DNA from: JAHFUI01 sp039931615
GTDB taxonomy: Bacteria; Acidobacteriota; Vicinamibacteria; Vicinamibacterales; CAVVIG01
Length of the DNA: 64,000 nucleotides
Assembly (NCBI GenBank): GCA_039931615.1
Contig: JBDTRR010000011.1
Coordinates: 1-64,000, forward strand
Direction: 5' to 3'
Numbering within the stretch: the stretch's first letter is position 1; each line of letters begins with the position of its first letter. The translations under genes and the position numbers were made by a program. Below the pieces are notes generated by a model that was given only the letters and a program-made list of their open reading frames with translations, was not told the DNA's origin and searched no databases. Shown here in pieces: positions 44,371 to 53,766 of the stretch.

Positions 44371-45381
44371 CTACAGCTGCAACACCAGCCAGTCGGCGAC
44401 GATCTTGACGCCCGCATTGCGGTCCAACGCCACCAGTGCCCGATCGATCGCTGAAAACGCGCGGGCGCCGCGCTCGCCCCCGAACGCCGGTATCAGCCGT
44501 TCGAGAACCGGCTGGACATCGGCATTGGCGAGGGCGCGGACGTCCGCGCTGGTTGAGAGAAGCTCGACATCCCGGACGAGCGAGGCCATGGCGCGCAGGT
44601 GCGACGCGAGCTTCTCACGATCCGACGCACCCCCGCTCCCGGCGTTGGCCAGCAGTTCCTTGGCGCCTTCGATCCGGCGGCGCGGATCCGGCGCGGCGGC
44701 GGCGCGCTCCAGCGCCGCCTGCGCGACGTCGCGCGCCGCGACGAGATCGCTCCCGCTCATCTGCAAGGCGCGGCCGAGGCTGCCGTCGGCGGTCGCCGCG
44801 GTGGCGCGGGCGACGCTTTCGGGGCGGCCCCGCTGCATCAGCACGGCGGCGATCTCCTGCGGTGTCAGCGCGCGAAAGCCCAGTCGAGGACAGCGCGACC
44901 GCACCGTCGACAACAGCGAGTCGGGGCGCGCCGTCACCAGGATGAACATCGACGTCGACGGCGGCTCCTCGAGCGTCTTCAACAGCGCGTTCTGGCCCTG
45001 GACGATCAGCGCATCCGCTTCGTCGAAGATCACGACGCGGCGCCGCCCCTCGAACGGGCGGTACCCGGCGCGATCGATGACCTCCCGCACCTGGTCGAGC
45101 TTGATCGACTCGTTGTCGCCCGGCTGGACCATCAGCACATCGGCATGGACGCCGCGGGCAATCCGGGTGCACGCCGCGCAGGTGCCACAGGCGTCGAAGC
45201 GGCCGGTCTGAGACGGCGGCGTGAGACAGTTGACCAGCTGGGCCGTCGCCACCGCGATCAGCCGCTTTCCCACGCCGGCCGGACCGGCGAAAATCAGGCT
45301 CGGAGGCAGCGCATCACGGCGAATCGATCGAGCCAACAGCTCGATCACCCGCTCGTGTCCGACGACATCTCTGTATGGCAT
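44371..45381 (-). CDS. holB: DNA polymerase III subunit delta prime
   Basis: This 336-residue clamp-loader subunit has GHERVIELL at the start, Walker A GPAGVGK at 33-39, a zinc module with Cys52, Cys65, Cys68 and Cys71, VVIFDEADAL as Walker B and the sensor region ARPDSLLSTVRSRC. It loads the sliding clamp with the tau/gamma and delta subunits. It is followed 61 bases later by the ricT gene on the same strand and probably begins the holB-ricT-pdxA-smpB run. Confidence 0.93.
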   Translation of the reverse strand: MPYRDVVGHERVIELLARSIRRDALPPSLIFAGPAGVGKRLIAVATAQLVNCLTPPSQTGRFDACGTCAACTRIARGVHADVLMVQPGDNESIKLDQVREVIDRAGYRPFEGRRRVVIFDEADALIVQGQNALLKTLEEPPSTSMFILVTARPDSLLSTVRSRCPRLGFRALTPQEIAAVLMQRGRPESVARATAATADGSLGRALQMSGSDLVAARDVAQAALERAAAAPDPRRRIEGAKELLANAGSGGASDREKLASHLRAMASLVRDVELLSTSADVRALANADVQPVLERLIPAFGGERGARAFSAIDRALVALDRNAGVKIVADWLVLQL

Positions 45382-45491
45382 GGCCGACGCGTTCGCATCC
45401 TACCACGCGCGATCAGCGGCGCAGGGAGCACAAGGCCGCTCGCGCTCGCCGTGGCACCGCGGTTGCACTTCGCGCCGCTCGGAGGGCGGTC

Positions 45492-45818
45492 GTGAAGGGG
45501 TTGCTTCGAACAGGCGCGGTGCTGATTCTCTTCCTGGTAGGACCCGGTGCGCTGGCGCTGGCCGATTTCGACACGTCTGGTTCGACGGACGCGCTCGGAA
45601 ACCGCACGCGACCGTCATCACCTGAGGTCACCGGCGTCGAGGCAATCTCGAGACAATCGCCGTCTGGCCGGGACGGCGCTGCCAGAAACGCCGTCGATTT
45701 CTACGGCAATGAAGTGACGGCGGCCGTGGCCACCTATCAGCTCGACCGGACCGGCGCACTTTACGAGCTGCACTCGCCGCAGACCGAAGTCGCCCAGCTG
45801 CCCCCGCCAAAAAGCTGA
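45492..45818 (+). CDS. Small secreted protein of unknown function
   Basis: From GTG 45492 the protein has 108 residues, with a signal peptide (LLRTGAVLILFLVGPGALALA) and a mature part of about 85 residues. Near the C-terminus are NAVDFYGNEVTAAVATYQLD and LYELHSPQTEVAQLP, ordered blocks that look conserved rather than random. I do not recognise a named family. The frame is open upstream to 45375, but that part would overlap holB and has no signal peptide. It is divergent from holB and convergent with the quinone oxidoreductase gene. Confidence 0.65.
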   Translation: MKGLLRTGAVLILFLVGPGALALADFDTSGSTDALGNRTRPSSPEVTGVEAISRQSPSGRDGAARNAVDFYGNEVTAAVATYQLDRTGALYELHSPQTEVAQLPPPKS

Positions 45819-45845
45819 CCCGCCGCGACGGAATCAGCCGAACGA

Positions 45846-46814
45846 TTACGGAATCAGCAGAACCTTTCCGGTCGTCTTGCGGCCGGCCAGTGCCGTGTGC
45901 GCTTCGATCGCGTCCTTCAGCGGGAACTCGAATTCAGTCCGCAGGCTCAGCTTGCCTCCGGCAATCCAGCCCACCAGATCGGCGGCGCGCTGGCGGAGCT
46001 CCTCCCGCGTCGCGATGTAGTTCACCAGGGTCGGCCGGGTGAAGAACAGCGATCCCTTCTGGCTCAGCACCTGCGGATCGACCGACGGCACGACGCCGCT
46101 CGATTGACCGAACAACACCAGCATGCCGCGCGGCGACAGGCAATTCATCGATTTGTCGAACGTGTCCTTCCCGACCGAGTCGTAGACGACGGGGACGCCC
46201 TTCCCGCCGGTGAACCGTTTGACCTCGGCCTCGAAGTCCTGCTGCGTGTAGAGGACCACGAGGTCGGCGCCGGCGGCACGCGACAGCGCGGCCTTTTCCT
46301 CAGTCGAGACGGTGGTGATCACCTGAGCGCCCCGCAGCTTGGCGATCTGCGTCAGGAGCAGTCCGACGCCGCCGGCTCCGGCATGGACGAGGCACACCTG
46401 TCCGGGCTCGAGCCTGAACGTCGAATACGCCAGGTAGTGCGCGGTCAACCCTTGCAGCATCATCGCCGCGCCCTGCCTGGTCGTGACTCCGTCAGGCAGT
46501 ACCACAAGACGCTCGGTCGGCACCGCGCAGTACTCGGCATACCCTCCCGGCGCGCTGGTCCACGCCACCCTGTCGCCGACGCGGACGTCGGTGACGCTGT
46601 CGCCGACCGCCGTGACCGTCCCGGCGCCCTCGAGGCCCAGGGTCAGCGGCAGCGGCAGCTTGTAAATGCCGATCCGCTGGTAGATGTCGATGAAATTGAC
46701 GCCTGCCGCCTCGACCTTGACCAGCGCGTCTCCCGGTTTCGGAACCGGATCGGCGACCTCTTCGTAGCGCAGAACGTCCGGGCCGCCGATCTCATGGATG
46801 CGAATCGCTTTCAC
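45846..46814 (-). CDS. NADPH:quinone oxidoreductase (zinc-free MDR family)
   Basis: This protein of 322 residues from GTG 46814 is a QOR-type medium-chain reductase. It has GVNFIDIYQRIGIY at the start, a GLEGAGTVTAVG motif and AGAGGVGLLLTQIAKL for NADPH. It lacks the zinc-binding cysteines of alcohol dehydrogenases, as expected for QOR. It reduces quinones or other enones in the cytosol. An extended start at 46847 adds eleven residues without similarity. Confidence 0.92.
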   Translation of the reverse strand: MKAIRIHEIGGPDVLRYEEVADPVPKPGDALVKVEAAGVNFIDIYQRIGIYKLPLPLTLGLEGAGTVTAVGDSVTDVRVGDRVAWTSAPGGYAEYCAVPTERLVVLPDGVTTRQGAAMMLQGLTAHYLAYSTFRLEPGQVCLVHAGAGGVGLLLTQIAKLRGAQVITTVSTEEKAALSRAAGADLVVLYTQQDFEAEVKRFTGGKGVPVVYDSVGKDTFDKSMNCLSPRGMLVLFGQSSGVVPSVDPQVLSQKGSLFFTRPTLVNYIATREELRQRAADLVGWIAGGKLSLRTEFEFPLKDAIEAHTALAGRKTTGKVLLIP

Positions 46815-46868
46815 TATCAGACTCCCGTCAGAGGACGCAGAGGTCAATAAGGACGCGGAGGTGTTCAG

Positions 46869-48506
46869 CTAGCCCGCGACGCAGCTGAAGTTTGCCGCAT
46901 CGTCGGTGCTGCCGCTGCCCTGCCACTTCGCCACCTTCCCGTACGGGCACAGCGGCCGCGTGCGATCGACGACTCCCGCGGTCGAGTGGGAGGCGCTGAT
47001 CGCCTCGGGCGCCTTGCCGGTGGCGACCCATTGCTCGATCGCGGCCACCTTGTCGAACGTGTCGGTGCCCGGACCGCCGGCGCAGTGCGCCATCCCGGGG
47101 ACCATGTAGAGCTGCAGCGACTTCCCGACCACGTTCTTGCCGGCCGTCTGGCCGACGCTGGTGAAGTAGTTGACGCTGTTCAACGGCGCCACCTGCGGAT
47201 CGGACCAGCCGTGATACATCAGCAGCTTGCCGCCGCGATTGAAGAACGCCTTCAGATCCGTGCTGCCCGAGTGCAGGACGCCGTTGTCCTTTTTCAGCGC
47301 CAGCTCGGTGTCGGTGGCCGGATTGAACCGGTGCCAGTCCCAATTCGCATCCTGGAACACCACGAACCTGAACGTCTCGTAGGCGGTGCCGACCGGTTCC
47401 GGCCCGGCCAGTATGCGCCAGTCGGTCTCGGAGCCCGGCATCAGCAGCGCCGGAAAGATCTCGGCGCCGGTTTTCGGGTTCCTCACCGGTGCGTAGAGCG
47501 CGGCGGCGGTCTCGACCTGCGCCGGCGTCAGGCAGCCCGGGCCGTCCGGCCCCTGGCACGCCAGGACCTTCGGATCGAACCGGCATCGCGTCGGGTTCTC
47601 GATGACGCCGTCCTTGACGCCGTCGAGCGCATCGCACGAGGTGAGCACTGCGGCGTGGATCGCCGGGTACTTCGCGGCCGGGATGTCGCTGCCGCCGCTG
47701 CGGTGTACGGTCTGGTTGATCATCATCCGCGCGCCGTGCAGGAAGATGTTGTTGACGGCCGGCGCGCCGGCGATGATGGCGTCGAAGTCGGCCGGATAGC
47801 GCTGCGCCTCGGTGATGCCCTGGCGTCCGCCGAGCGAGCAGCCGTTCCACAGCGACGTCTTCGGCGCGCCGCCGTAGAAGGCGCCGATGATCGCCTTGGC
47901 CTGCAGCGTCATCTCGTGGACCGCGCGATAGCCGATGTCGACCACCTTCTCGGGATGTCCCACGGCAAACGCGGCGCTGTTGCCGGTGTGCCCGGTGTCG
48001 GTGCTGGCGCCGGCGTAGCCGCGGGCGACTGCCTGGGCCAGCGCCGGATACGCGATGGTTCCGGCCCAGCCGCCGTTGCCGACGGCCTGGAACTTGCCGT
48101 TCCATCCGGACGCAGGCAGCCAGACCTCGATCTTGATGTCGGAATCGCTGCTTGGCGTCAGCGTGGCGGCGACGCGACAGAAGGCCGGCAGGGTGGCGAA
48201 CACCTGCGCCACTCCGCGCGCGCCGGCGGCGGGCCCTCCCTGCGCCGCGGCCTGGGCGGCGGCGGCCGGCTCGCCGGCGGCGCGGCCGCGGTTCGCACCC
48301 GGCAGGACGAACGTCCCGGCCGCGACGATCCGGGCGGCGGTGATGGTCGCATTCGGCAGCGCGAGTGCGGCCAGGCTTTCGCACGGCGCTCCGCCGGCCG
48401 TCTGGATGGGGGCCGTCTGGACGGGGGCCGTCTGGAACAGGGCAGCAGTCAGCAGCGCGCCGGTGAAGAAGACGGCCGTGATCAGACCCCGACACCACAA
48501 ATTCAT
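46869..48506 (-). CDS. Secreted tannase/feruloyl esterase-family hydrolase
   Basis: This 545-residue protein has a signal peptide and the tannase core. The catalytic Ser224 lies in NGCSLGGRQG next to Cys223, and a C-terminal MAHCAGG supplies His next to Cys, giving the CS-D-HC arrangement in which a disulfide ties the two catalytic loops. It hydrolyses ester bonds of galloyl or feruloyl groups in the periplasm or outside. Two low-complexity stretches are odd: a QTAP repeat at residues 25-37 and an Ala/Gly-rich insert at 76-101. A start at 48533 is possible. Confidence 0.88.
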   Translation of the reverse strand: MNLWCRGLITAVFFTGALLTAALFQTAPVQTAPIQTAGGAPCESLAALALPNATITAARIVAAGTFVLPGANRGRAAGEPAAAAQAAAQGGPAAGARGVAQVFATLPAFCRVAATLTPSSDSDIKIEVWLPASGWNGKFQAVGNGGWAGTIAYPALAQAVARGYAGASTDTGHTGNSAAFAVGHPEKVVDIGYRAVHEMTLQAKAIIGAFYGGAPKTSLWNGCSLGGRQGITEAQRYPADFDAIIAGAPAVNNIFLHGARMMINQTVHRSGGSDIPAAKYPAIHAAVLTSCDALDGVKDGVIENPTRCRFDPKVLACQGPDGPGCLTPAQVETAAALYAPVRNPKTGAEIFPALLMPGSETDWRILAGPEPVGTAYETFRFVVFQDANWDWHRFNPATDTELALKKDNGVLHSGSTDLKAFFNRGGKLLMYHGWSDPQVAPLNSVNYFTSVGQTAGKNVVGKSLQLYMVPGMAHCAGGPGTDTFDKVAAIEQWVATGKAPEAISASHSTAGVVDRTRPLCPYGKVAKWQGSGSTDDAANFSCVAG

Positions 48507-48723
48507 GAAGTCCTCCCGATTCGGCCGCATCATACTCCACGGCGCGATCGACGCGCCGCCACCGGCAACCCGTTCGTGTTACGCTCACCTCGGAACTGCC
48601 GCTGCTTACCGCCGCCCGCGCCTGATTCGCCGCTCGTCCCCTTCCCCATACAGTCGTTGTGTGTCCGCCTCGGCCGGCCTCGAGCTGGGGCCCTGGGCGG
48701 CTTCCTCCTTGGAGATACCGATC

Positions 48724-49446
48724 GTGCCTGTTCATGCCAACTGGTGGGAGCACTTCTTCACGGGCGTTTCAGTCGACTTGTGGCTGCAGGCTGTGTCCCC
48801 CGAGCACACCGCGAGCGAAGCCGCGGTGCTCACCCGCGTGCTGGCAGCGCCGGCGGGCGCCGAGCTGCTCGACGTGCCGTGCGGCGGCGGCCGGCTGTCA
48901 CTGGCGCTCGCGGCACAAGGCTACCGGCTGACCGGCGTCGACATCTCGCCGGAATTCCTGGCGCACGCGCGGGCGTGCGACGGGGCGGATCGCGTCGCCT
49001 GGGAGCAGCGCGAGATGCGTGATCTGCCGTGGCCGGCGCGATTCGATGGCGCGTTCTGTCTCGGCAACAGCTTCGGTTACCTCGATGACCAGGGCAACAC
49101 CGCCTTCCTTCGCGCCGTGGCGGCGGCGCTGAAGCCGGGCGCGCGCTTCATTCTCGAGACGCCGATGGTGCTCGAGAACCTGCTCGGGCACCTCCAGGAT
49201 CGCCCGTGGTGGCAGATTGGCGACCAGCGCCTGCTGGTGGTCAATCAGTACGATCACACGACCGGCCGCCTCGAGATCGAATACACGTTCGTCGCCAACG
49301 GCCGCGTCGAGGTGCGGCGCGGATCACATCAGGTGTTCACGTATCGGGATGTCGTCAATCGGCTGGAGGATGCGGGCTTCACCGTGGAGGTGGCGCAGCC
49401 GTGGAGGCGCGAGGCGCACACGGTCACGTTCATCGCGACGCGGTAG
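48724..49446 (+). CDS. Class I SAM-dependent methyltransferase
   Basis: From GTG 48724 this protein has 240 residues. It has WWEHFFTGVSVDLWLQA at the start, SAM motif I as LLDVPCGGGRLSLAL, an acidic GVDISPEFL and FCLGNSFGYLDD as post-motif. This pattern fits small-molecule methyltransferases of the Methyltransf_25 group. The frame is open far upstream but overlaps the tannase gene on the other strand and carries nothing recognisable. It converges with the next gene across a very long inverted tandem repeat. Confidence 0.87.
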   Translation: MPVHANWWEHFFTGVSVDLWLQAVSPEHTASEAAVLTRVLAAPAGAELLDVPCGGGRLSLALAAQGYRLTGVDISPEFLAHARACDGADRVAWEQREMRDLPWPARFDGAFCLGNSFGYLDDQGNTAFLRAVAAALKPGARFILETPMVLENLLGHLQDRPWWQIGDQRLLVVNQYDHTTGRLEIEYTFVANGRVEVRRGSHQVFTYRDVVNRLEDAGFTVEVAQPWRREAHTVTFIATR

Positions 49447-49452
49447 GTTGGA

Positions 49453-49633
49453 GGAGATGTAAGGATGTGAGGATGTGAGGATGTGAGGATGTAAGGATGT
49501 AGGGATGTAAGGATGTAAGGAAGGGCAGCTCCCTCACATCCCAACGTCCTCACATCCCAACGTCCTCACATCCCAACATCCTCACATCCAACATCCCAAC
49601 ATCCTCACATCCTCACATCCTCACATCCTCACC
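49453..49633. repeat. Inverted pair of 8-base tandem repeats (giant hairpin)
   Basis: The left arm (49453-49524) is about nine copies of an 8-base unit GGATGTGA/GGATGTAA. After a 6-base centre (GCAGCT region) the right arm (49531-49633) is about twelve to thirteen copies of the reverse complement, TCCTCACA, alternating in part with TCCCAACG/TCCCAACA. The two arms can pair into a hairpin of more than 60 base pairs. The element lies between the ends of two convergent genes. It is not a CRISPR: units are too short and there are no spacers. Confidence 0.92.
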
Positions 49634-49649
49634 ACACCGTCCCTCATCG

Positions 49650-50432
49650 TTACTTCGCGTACTTGTTCCTGGGATCCTTGCCGACGATGTGATCGACGTC
49701 CTTGTTGTTCTCGTTGCAGATGTACTCCATCAACTCGGTGTCCATCTCATAGGGGTGCTGCCCGTAGAGCGTAAACGGTCTGGTGTACGCCCCCGGATCG
49801 TCGATCGTCACTTCGTATTCGAGCCGGTTGAACTCCGGACGCCGGTAGCGCTCGACCGTGTGCAGCTTCTCGGTGTGCGGATGGCCGGCGAAGTCGAACC
49901 AGAACCTGTCGTTGAATCCGACCGTGTCGATCACCAGCGTGTCGCCCTCCCACTTTCCGATCGAGTCGCCGTACCAGGTCGGATTCGGATCGTCTGGATG
50001 TTTGCGGCCGTCCATGAAGATCTGGCGATAGCTGTGGATGTTGCCTTCGAACAGGAAGAAGATGTGCGTCGGCGTCTGCACGATCCGCCAGGGATAGGGC
50101 GCCTGCCGGGGCACCCCGGTCGGCAGGCAGAGCGCCTCGGGATCGTCCTTCGATAACCGGTCGAGCGTCAGCTTCAGCGCCCACGGCTGGATCGGCAGCG
50201 ACTCGCCCTTCTTCAAGGCGTCGTTGATGTCGTAGATGAATTTCCGATCCGGTCCCCAGATTCCCGAGAGGTCGACCTTGCCGTCGGCGGTACGCGGCGG
50301 GCGCGCCGACGCCGGGGCGGATTTGGCCGCTTTCGAGGCTTCACCCTGGCCGAGCGCCCGCTCCCCGGCCAGACTGCACAGCACGGCAACGGCGGCGACG
50401 GTGACGACGACACTGGCCAGACGCGTGCTCAC
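49650..50432 (-). CDS. Secreted protein of unknown function
   Basis: The protein has about 260 residues from GTG 50432. GGAGGT lies seven bases before this GTG, which decides it over a GTG nine bases upstream. A signal peptide (SVVVTVAAVAVLCSLAG) precedes RTADGKVDLSGIWGPDRK. The rest includes PYPWRIVQTPTHIFFLFEGN and YGDSIGKWEGDTLVIDTVG with many Trp and Tyr. I have the impression that proteins with LSGxW and WEGDTLVxDT blocks are frequent in Acidobacteriota. The function is not known. Confidence 0.8.
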   Translation of the reverse strand: MSTRLASVVVTVAAVAVLCSLAGERALGQGEASKAAKSAPASARPPRTADGKVDLSGIWGPDRKFIYDINDALKKGESLPIQPWALKLTLDRLSKDDPEALCLPTGVPRQAPYPWRIVQTPTHIFFLFEGNIHSYRQIFMDGRKHPDDPNPTWYGDSIGKWEGDTLVIDTVGFNDRFWFDFAGHPHTEKLHTVERYRRPEFNRLEYEVTIDDPGAYTRPFTLYGQHPYEMDTELMEYICNENNKDVDHIVGKDPRNKYAK

Positions 50433-50671
50433 GATGTCCACCTCCGAATGCTGGCTATTCTCCTACACTTCAGCGGTTCGCTGGCGTCTCAGTCCCTTCT
50501 GCCTTTTGCCGCTTGCCGCTTCACTTTCAACGCACCAACTCCTTGGATCGCCCGCCCGAATTTCGCATTCGTTTCAACATCGTCGTGCTTCGTGGCTTGA
50601 CAGCGACGGGAGGCGGGCGCATGGTGTGACGTCAATCCGGCAGGTCGGCCAACTCTCAAGGAGGATGCGTC

Positions 50672-53600
50672 ATGCTGCGAACGAAGTGTGTGCCCCTGGC
50701 GCTCGGAATGATCACCGCGGCGCTGCTGCATCCGGCCGGCGTGTCGGCCCAGCAGGCGACGTCGAGCGGGATCGCCGGGATCGTCAAGGACACCTCGGGG
50801 GCGGTGCTGCCCGGCGTCACGGTGGAAGCCGCCAGTCCAGCCCTGATCGAACGGGTCCGCAGCGTCGTCACCGACAGCGAGGGGCGCTACAACATCATCG
50901 ACCTGCGGCCCGGGTCCTATGCCGTCACTTTCACCCTGACCGGGTTCAGCGCCTTCAAGCGGGATGGGATCGAGTTGCCGTCCGGGTTCACCGCGACGGT
51001 GAACGCCGACCTGCCGATCGGGGCGGTCACCGAAACCATCACGGTGACCGGGGAGTCGCCGCTGGTCGACACGCGCAACGCGCGGAAACAGACCGTGGTC
51101 TCGAGTGATCTCCTCAACGCCCTGCCCAGCAGCGTGAAGAATCTGAACAATCTCGTGGCGCTGACGCCGGGGTTCCGGGGCAACGAAGGCTTTGACGTCA
51201 CCGGCGCCTACGCCGGCCAGATCGGGGGCACCTTCCATGGCAAGGCCGGGACCAACGTCCAGTTCGACGGCATGGGCATCCAGCATGCCTCGGGCAATCA
51301 AGGCTACAACGCCAACGCGGACACCGTTCAGGAACTGGTGCTATCGACCACCGGTATCACCGCCGACAGCAACGCCGACGGCGCCGTCGTCAACATGATC
51401 CCCAAAGAGGGCGGCAACCGCTTCGCCGGCACGGCATCGGGCCTCTATTCCAGCAAGGGCCTGATGAGCGACAACCTGAGCGACGAGTTGATTGGCCGCG
51501 GCCTTCAGAGCGTCAACCGCCTCAATTACATCTACGATGCGGGGTTTACGCTGGGCGGCCCGATCAAGAAAGATTTACTGTGGTTCTACGGCTCGTTCCG
51601 CGAGTGGGGCAACGAGCGGCAGGCCGCCAACAAGTTCTACAACCTGACCCAGGGCACGCCGTTCTATACCCCCGACCTCAGCCGGCCGGCATTCGCCAAG
51701 GAGTGGTACGAATCCAAGGCGGTGCGGGTGACGTGGCGGGCGTCGGAGAAGCACAAGTTCAATGCCTTCGCCGATCCCCAGCGCGACTGCCATTGCCCCG
51801 CGCTGACCGCGAGTGGAACGCTCAACGCGCCGGAAGCCTATTTCAGCTACAAGCTCAAACCGGCCGGGCTCTATCAGGTGACGTGGAATGCGCCCATGAC
51901 CAGCAAGCTGCTGTTCGAGGCCGGCGTCGGACGTGCGGACGGCAGCTGGCCGTTTTATCGGCAGCCTGAAGTGACGAAGGACGATGTCTCGATCGTCGAG
52001 CAGTCGACCGGCATGCGCTACAACTCCGGCACGCCGACGGTCGGTCCCCTCTACTACACCAAGCAGCTGGTGCCGCGCTTCAGTCAGCGCTTCTCGGCCT
52101 CGTACGTCACCGGCAATCACAATTTCAAGGCCGGTTTCCAGCTCGAGGAAAGTTACCTGGAGATCGAGGCGGAAAACGGCAACAAGAACCTCGAGTACAC
52201 GTTCAACAACCAGATCCCGGTCAGCCTGACGCAGTGGGCGACCCCCTATGGGCTGAAGGCGCAGAACCGGGACTTCGGGTTCTACGCTCAGGATCAATGG
52301 ACCCTGCAGCGCATGACCCTGAGTTACGGGGTTCGATACGAGTACTTCAACGGCTACGTTCCGGCCCAGCATGTGCCGGCGACGCCGAACGGATGGGTCC
52401 CGGAGCGTAATTTCGATGAGGTCAAGCACGTTCCGCTCTGGAAGGACGTCGACCCGCGGATCGGCGCGGCATTCGACCTGTTCGGCAACGGCCGGACCGC
52501 GCTCAAGGTGGCGATCGGCCGCTACGTCGCCAAGACCGGAATCGGCATCACCCAGAACAACAATCCGATTCAGACCGCCATCAACTCGGTCACCCGCGGT
52601 TGGAACGACAGCTTCTATCCGGAGGGCGACCCGCGCCGCGGCAACTACATCCCGGACTGCGACCTGGGGAACCGCGGCGTGAACGGCGAATGCGCCGCCA
52701 TGGCGAATCAGAATTTCGGCGGGCTCGGCGCCACCACACGCTATGCCGACGATGCGCTGCTCGGCTACGGCGCCCGCGGCTACAACTGGGACTTCACCGC
52801 CGAACTGCAGCACCAGCTGACGCCGCGCGTGTCGATGACCGGCGGCTACTACCGCAACTGGTTCGGCAGCCACATCATCACCGACAATACGCTGGTGACG
52901 CCGGCGGACTTCGATCCGTATTGCATCACCGCGCCGCTCGATGGGCGGCTGCCCGGCGGCGGCGGCTATCAGGTGTGCGGCCTGTACGACGTCACGCCGT
53001 CGCAATTCGGTCGGGTCAACAGTGTGATCACGCAGGCGGACAATTTCGGCGAACTGCGGCGCGTCAACGACTTCTTCAACGTCACGATCAACGCGCGCCT
53101 GCGTGAAGGCCTCCAGATCGGGGCCGGCCTGGATACCGGCCGCAGCGTCAACGACGCCTGCTTCGACGTCGATTCGCCCGGCGCCGTCGCCGCCAGCCTG
53201 CCCGGCAACATCGGCGGCGCCACACCCGTGCCGTCCACGAAAACGACGATCGACGGCCAGCCGGTGTGCCGGGTGGTGACGCCGTTCAGCGGGCAGACCC
53301 AGGCGAAGGCGTTCGCCACGCTGCCGCTGCCCTGGAACATGATCGTCAGCGGCGTCTTCCAGAACATCTCGGGGCCGACGATCACGGCGAGCTACGCGGC
53401 CAGCAACGCGCAGATTGCGCCGTCGCTCAACCGCAACCTGGCGGCGTGCCGTGGCGCCGCCGTCTGCACGTCGACGGCGACGGTTCCCCTCATCGTTCCG
53501 CAGACGATGTTCGACGGCCGTCTGTCACGGCTCGATCTGCGGCTGGCCAAACGCATCGCGCTGACGCCGGGCACGCGCCTGCAGGCCAACTTCAACATCT

Positions 53601-53722
53601 ACAACGTGTTCAATGGCAGTGCGAGCTCGACGCTCAACACCAACTACGGTCCGCTGTGGCTGCAGCCGTCGCTGCTGCAGGACGGCCGGATGGTGCAGTT
53701 CAGCGCGATGCTGACGTTCTGA
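50672..53722 (+). CDS. TonB-dependent receptor with carboxypeptidase-regulatory-like domain
   Basis: This 1016-residue outer-membrane protein has a signal peptide (residues 1-27), a regulatory-like beta-sandwich at about 30-115 (IAGIVKDTSGAVLPGVTVEA), a plug region with TVVSSDLLNALPSSVKNLNN, and a large beta barrel ending in MVQFSAMLTF with a terminal Phe. It probably takes up a glycan or other large ligand powered by TonB. AAGGAGG lies seven bases before the ATG. A possible -35 box TTGACA is at 50597-50602, without a good -10 box. Confidence 0.93.
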   Translation: MLRTKCVPLALGMITAALLHPAGVSAQQATSSGIAGIVKDTSGAVLPGVTVEAASPALIERVRSVVTDSEGRYNIIDLRPGSYAVTFTLTGFSAFKRDGIELPSGFTATVNADLPIGAVTETITVTGESPLVDTRNARKQTVVSSDLLNALPSSVKNLNNLVALTPGFRGNEGFDVTGAYAGQIGGTFHGKAGTNVQFDGMGIQHASGNQGYNANADTVQELVLSTTGITADSNADGAVVNMIPKEGGNRFAGTASGLYSSKGLMSDNLSDELIGRGLQSVNRLNYIYDAGFTLGGPIKKDLLWFYGSFREWGNERQAANKFYNLTQGTPFYTPDLSRPAFAKEWYESKAVRVTWRASEKHKFNAFADPQRDCHCPALTASGTLNAPEAYFSYKLKPAGLYQVTWNAPMTSKLLFEAGVGRADGSWPFYRQPEVTKDDVSIVEQSTGMRYNSGTPTVGPLYYTKQLVPRFSQRFSASYVTGNHNFKAGFQLEESYLEIEAENGNKNLEYTFNNQIPVSLTQWATPYGLKAQNRDFGFYAQDQWTLQRMTLSYGVRYEYFNGYVPAQHVPATPNGWVPERNFDEVKHVPLWKDVDPRIGAAFDLFGNGRTALKVAIGRYVAKTGIGITQNNNPIQTAINSVTRGWNDSFYPEGDPRRGNYIPDCDLGNRGVNGECAAMANQNFGGLGATTRYADDALLGYGARGYNWDFTAELQHQLTPRVSMTGGYYRNWFGSHIITDNTLVTPADFDPYCITAPLDGRLPGGGGYQVCGLYDVTPSQFGRVNSVITQADNFGELRRVNDFFNVTINARLREGLQIGAGLDTGRSVNDACFDVDSPGAVAASLPGNIGGATPVPSTKTTIDGQPVCRVVTPFSGQTQAKAFATLPLPWNMIVSGVFQNISGPTITASYAASNAQIAPSLNRNLAACRGAAVCTSTATVPLIVPQTMFDGRLSRLDLRLAKRIALTPGTRLQANFNIYNVFNGSASSTLNTNYGPLWLQPSLLQDGRMVQFSAMLTF

Positions 53723-53732
53723 CCGGGTTGTC

Positions 53733-53766
53733 GGCCTCGCCCGGAAGGGCGAGGCCTTCACTACCG
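53733..53766. repeat. Hairpin with 10-base stem at convergent gene ends
   Basis: A perfect 10-base stem, GGCCTCGCCC at 53733-53742 and GGGCGAGGCC at 53747-53756, encloses a GGAA loop and is followed by TTCACTACCG. It lies eleven bases after the receptor stop codon. Its tail contains the stop of the converging small membrane gene. Loop and tail place it with the TGAA-loop hairpin family of this window. It probably terminates both genes. Confidence 0.85.

Noticed and set aside
49329..49553. Minus-strand frame coding a Ser/His/Pro/Ile-Leu-Thr repeat peptide
   Set aside because: It is a translation of the 8-base tandem repeat and overlaps the methyltransferase end; no ribosome-binding site.
49453..49633. 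CRISPR array
   Set aside because: The repeat unit is 8 bases, without spacers, and one half is inverted; no cas genes are nearby.
50597..50630. Sigma-70 promoter for the TonB receptor
   Set aside because: A TTGACA is present, but no acceptable -10 box lies 16-18 bases further, so I do not list it as a promoter.
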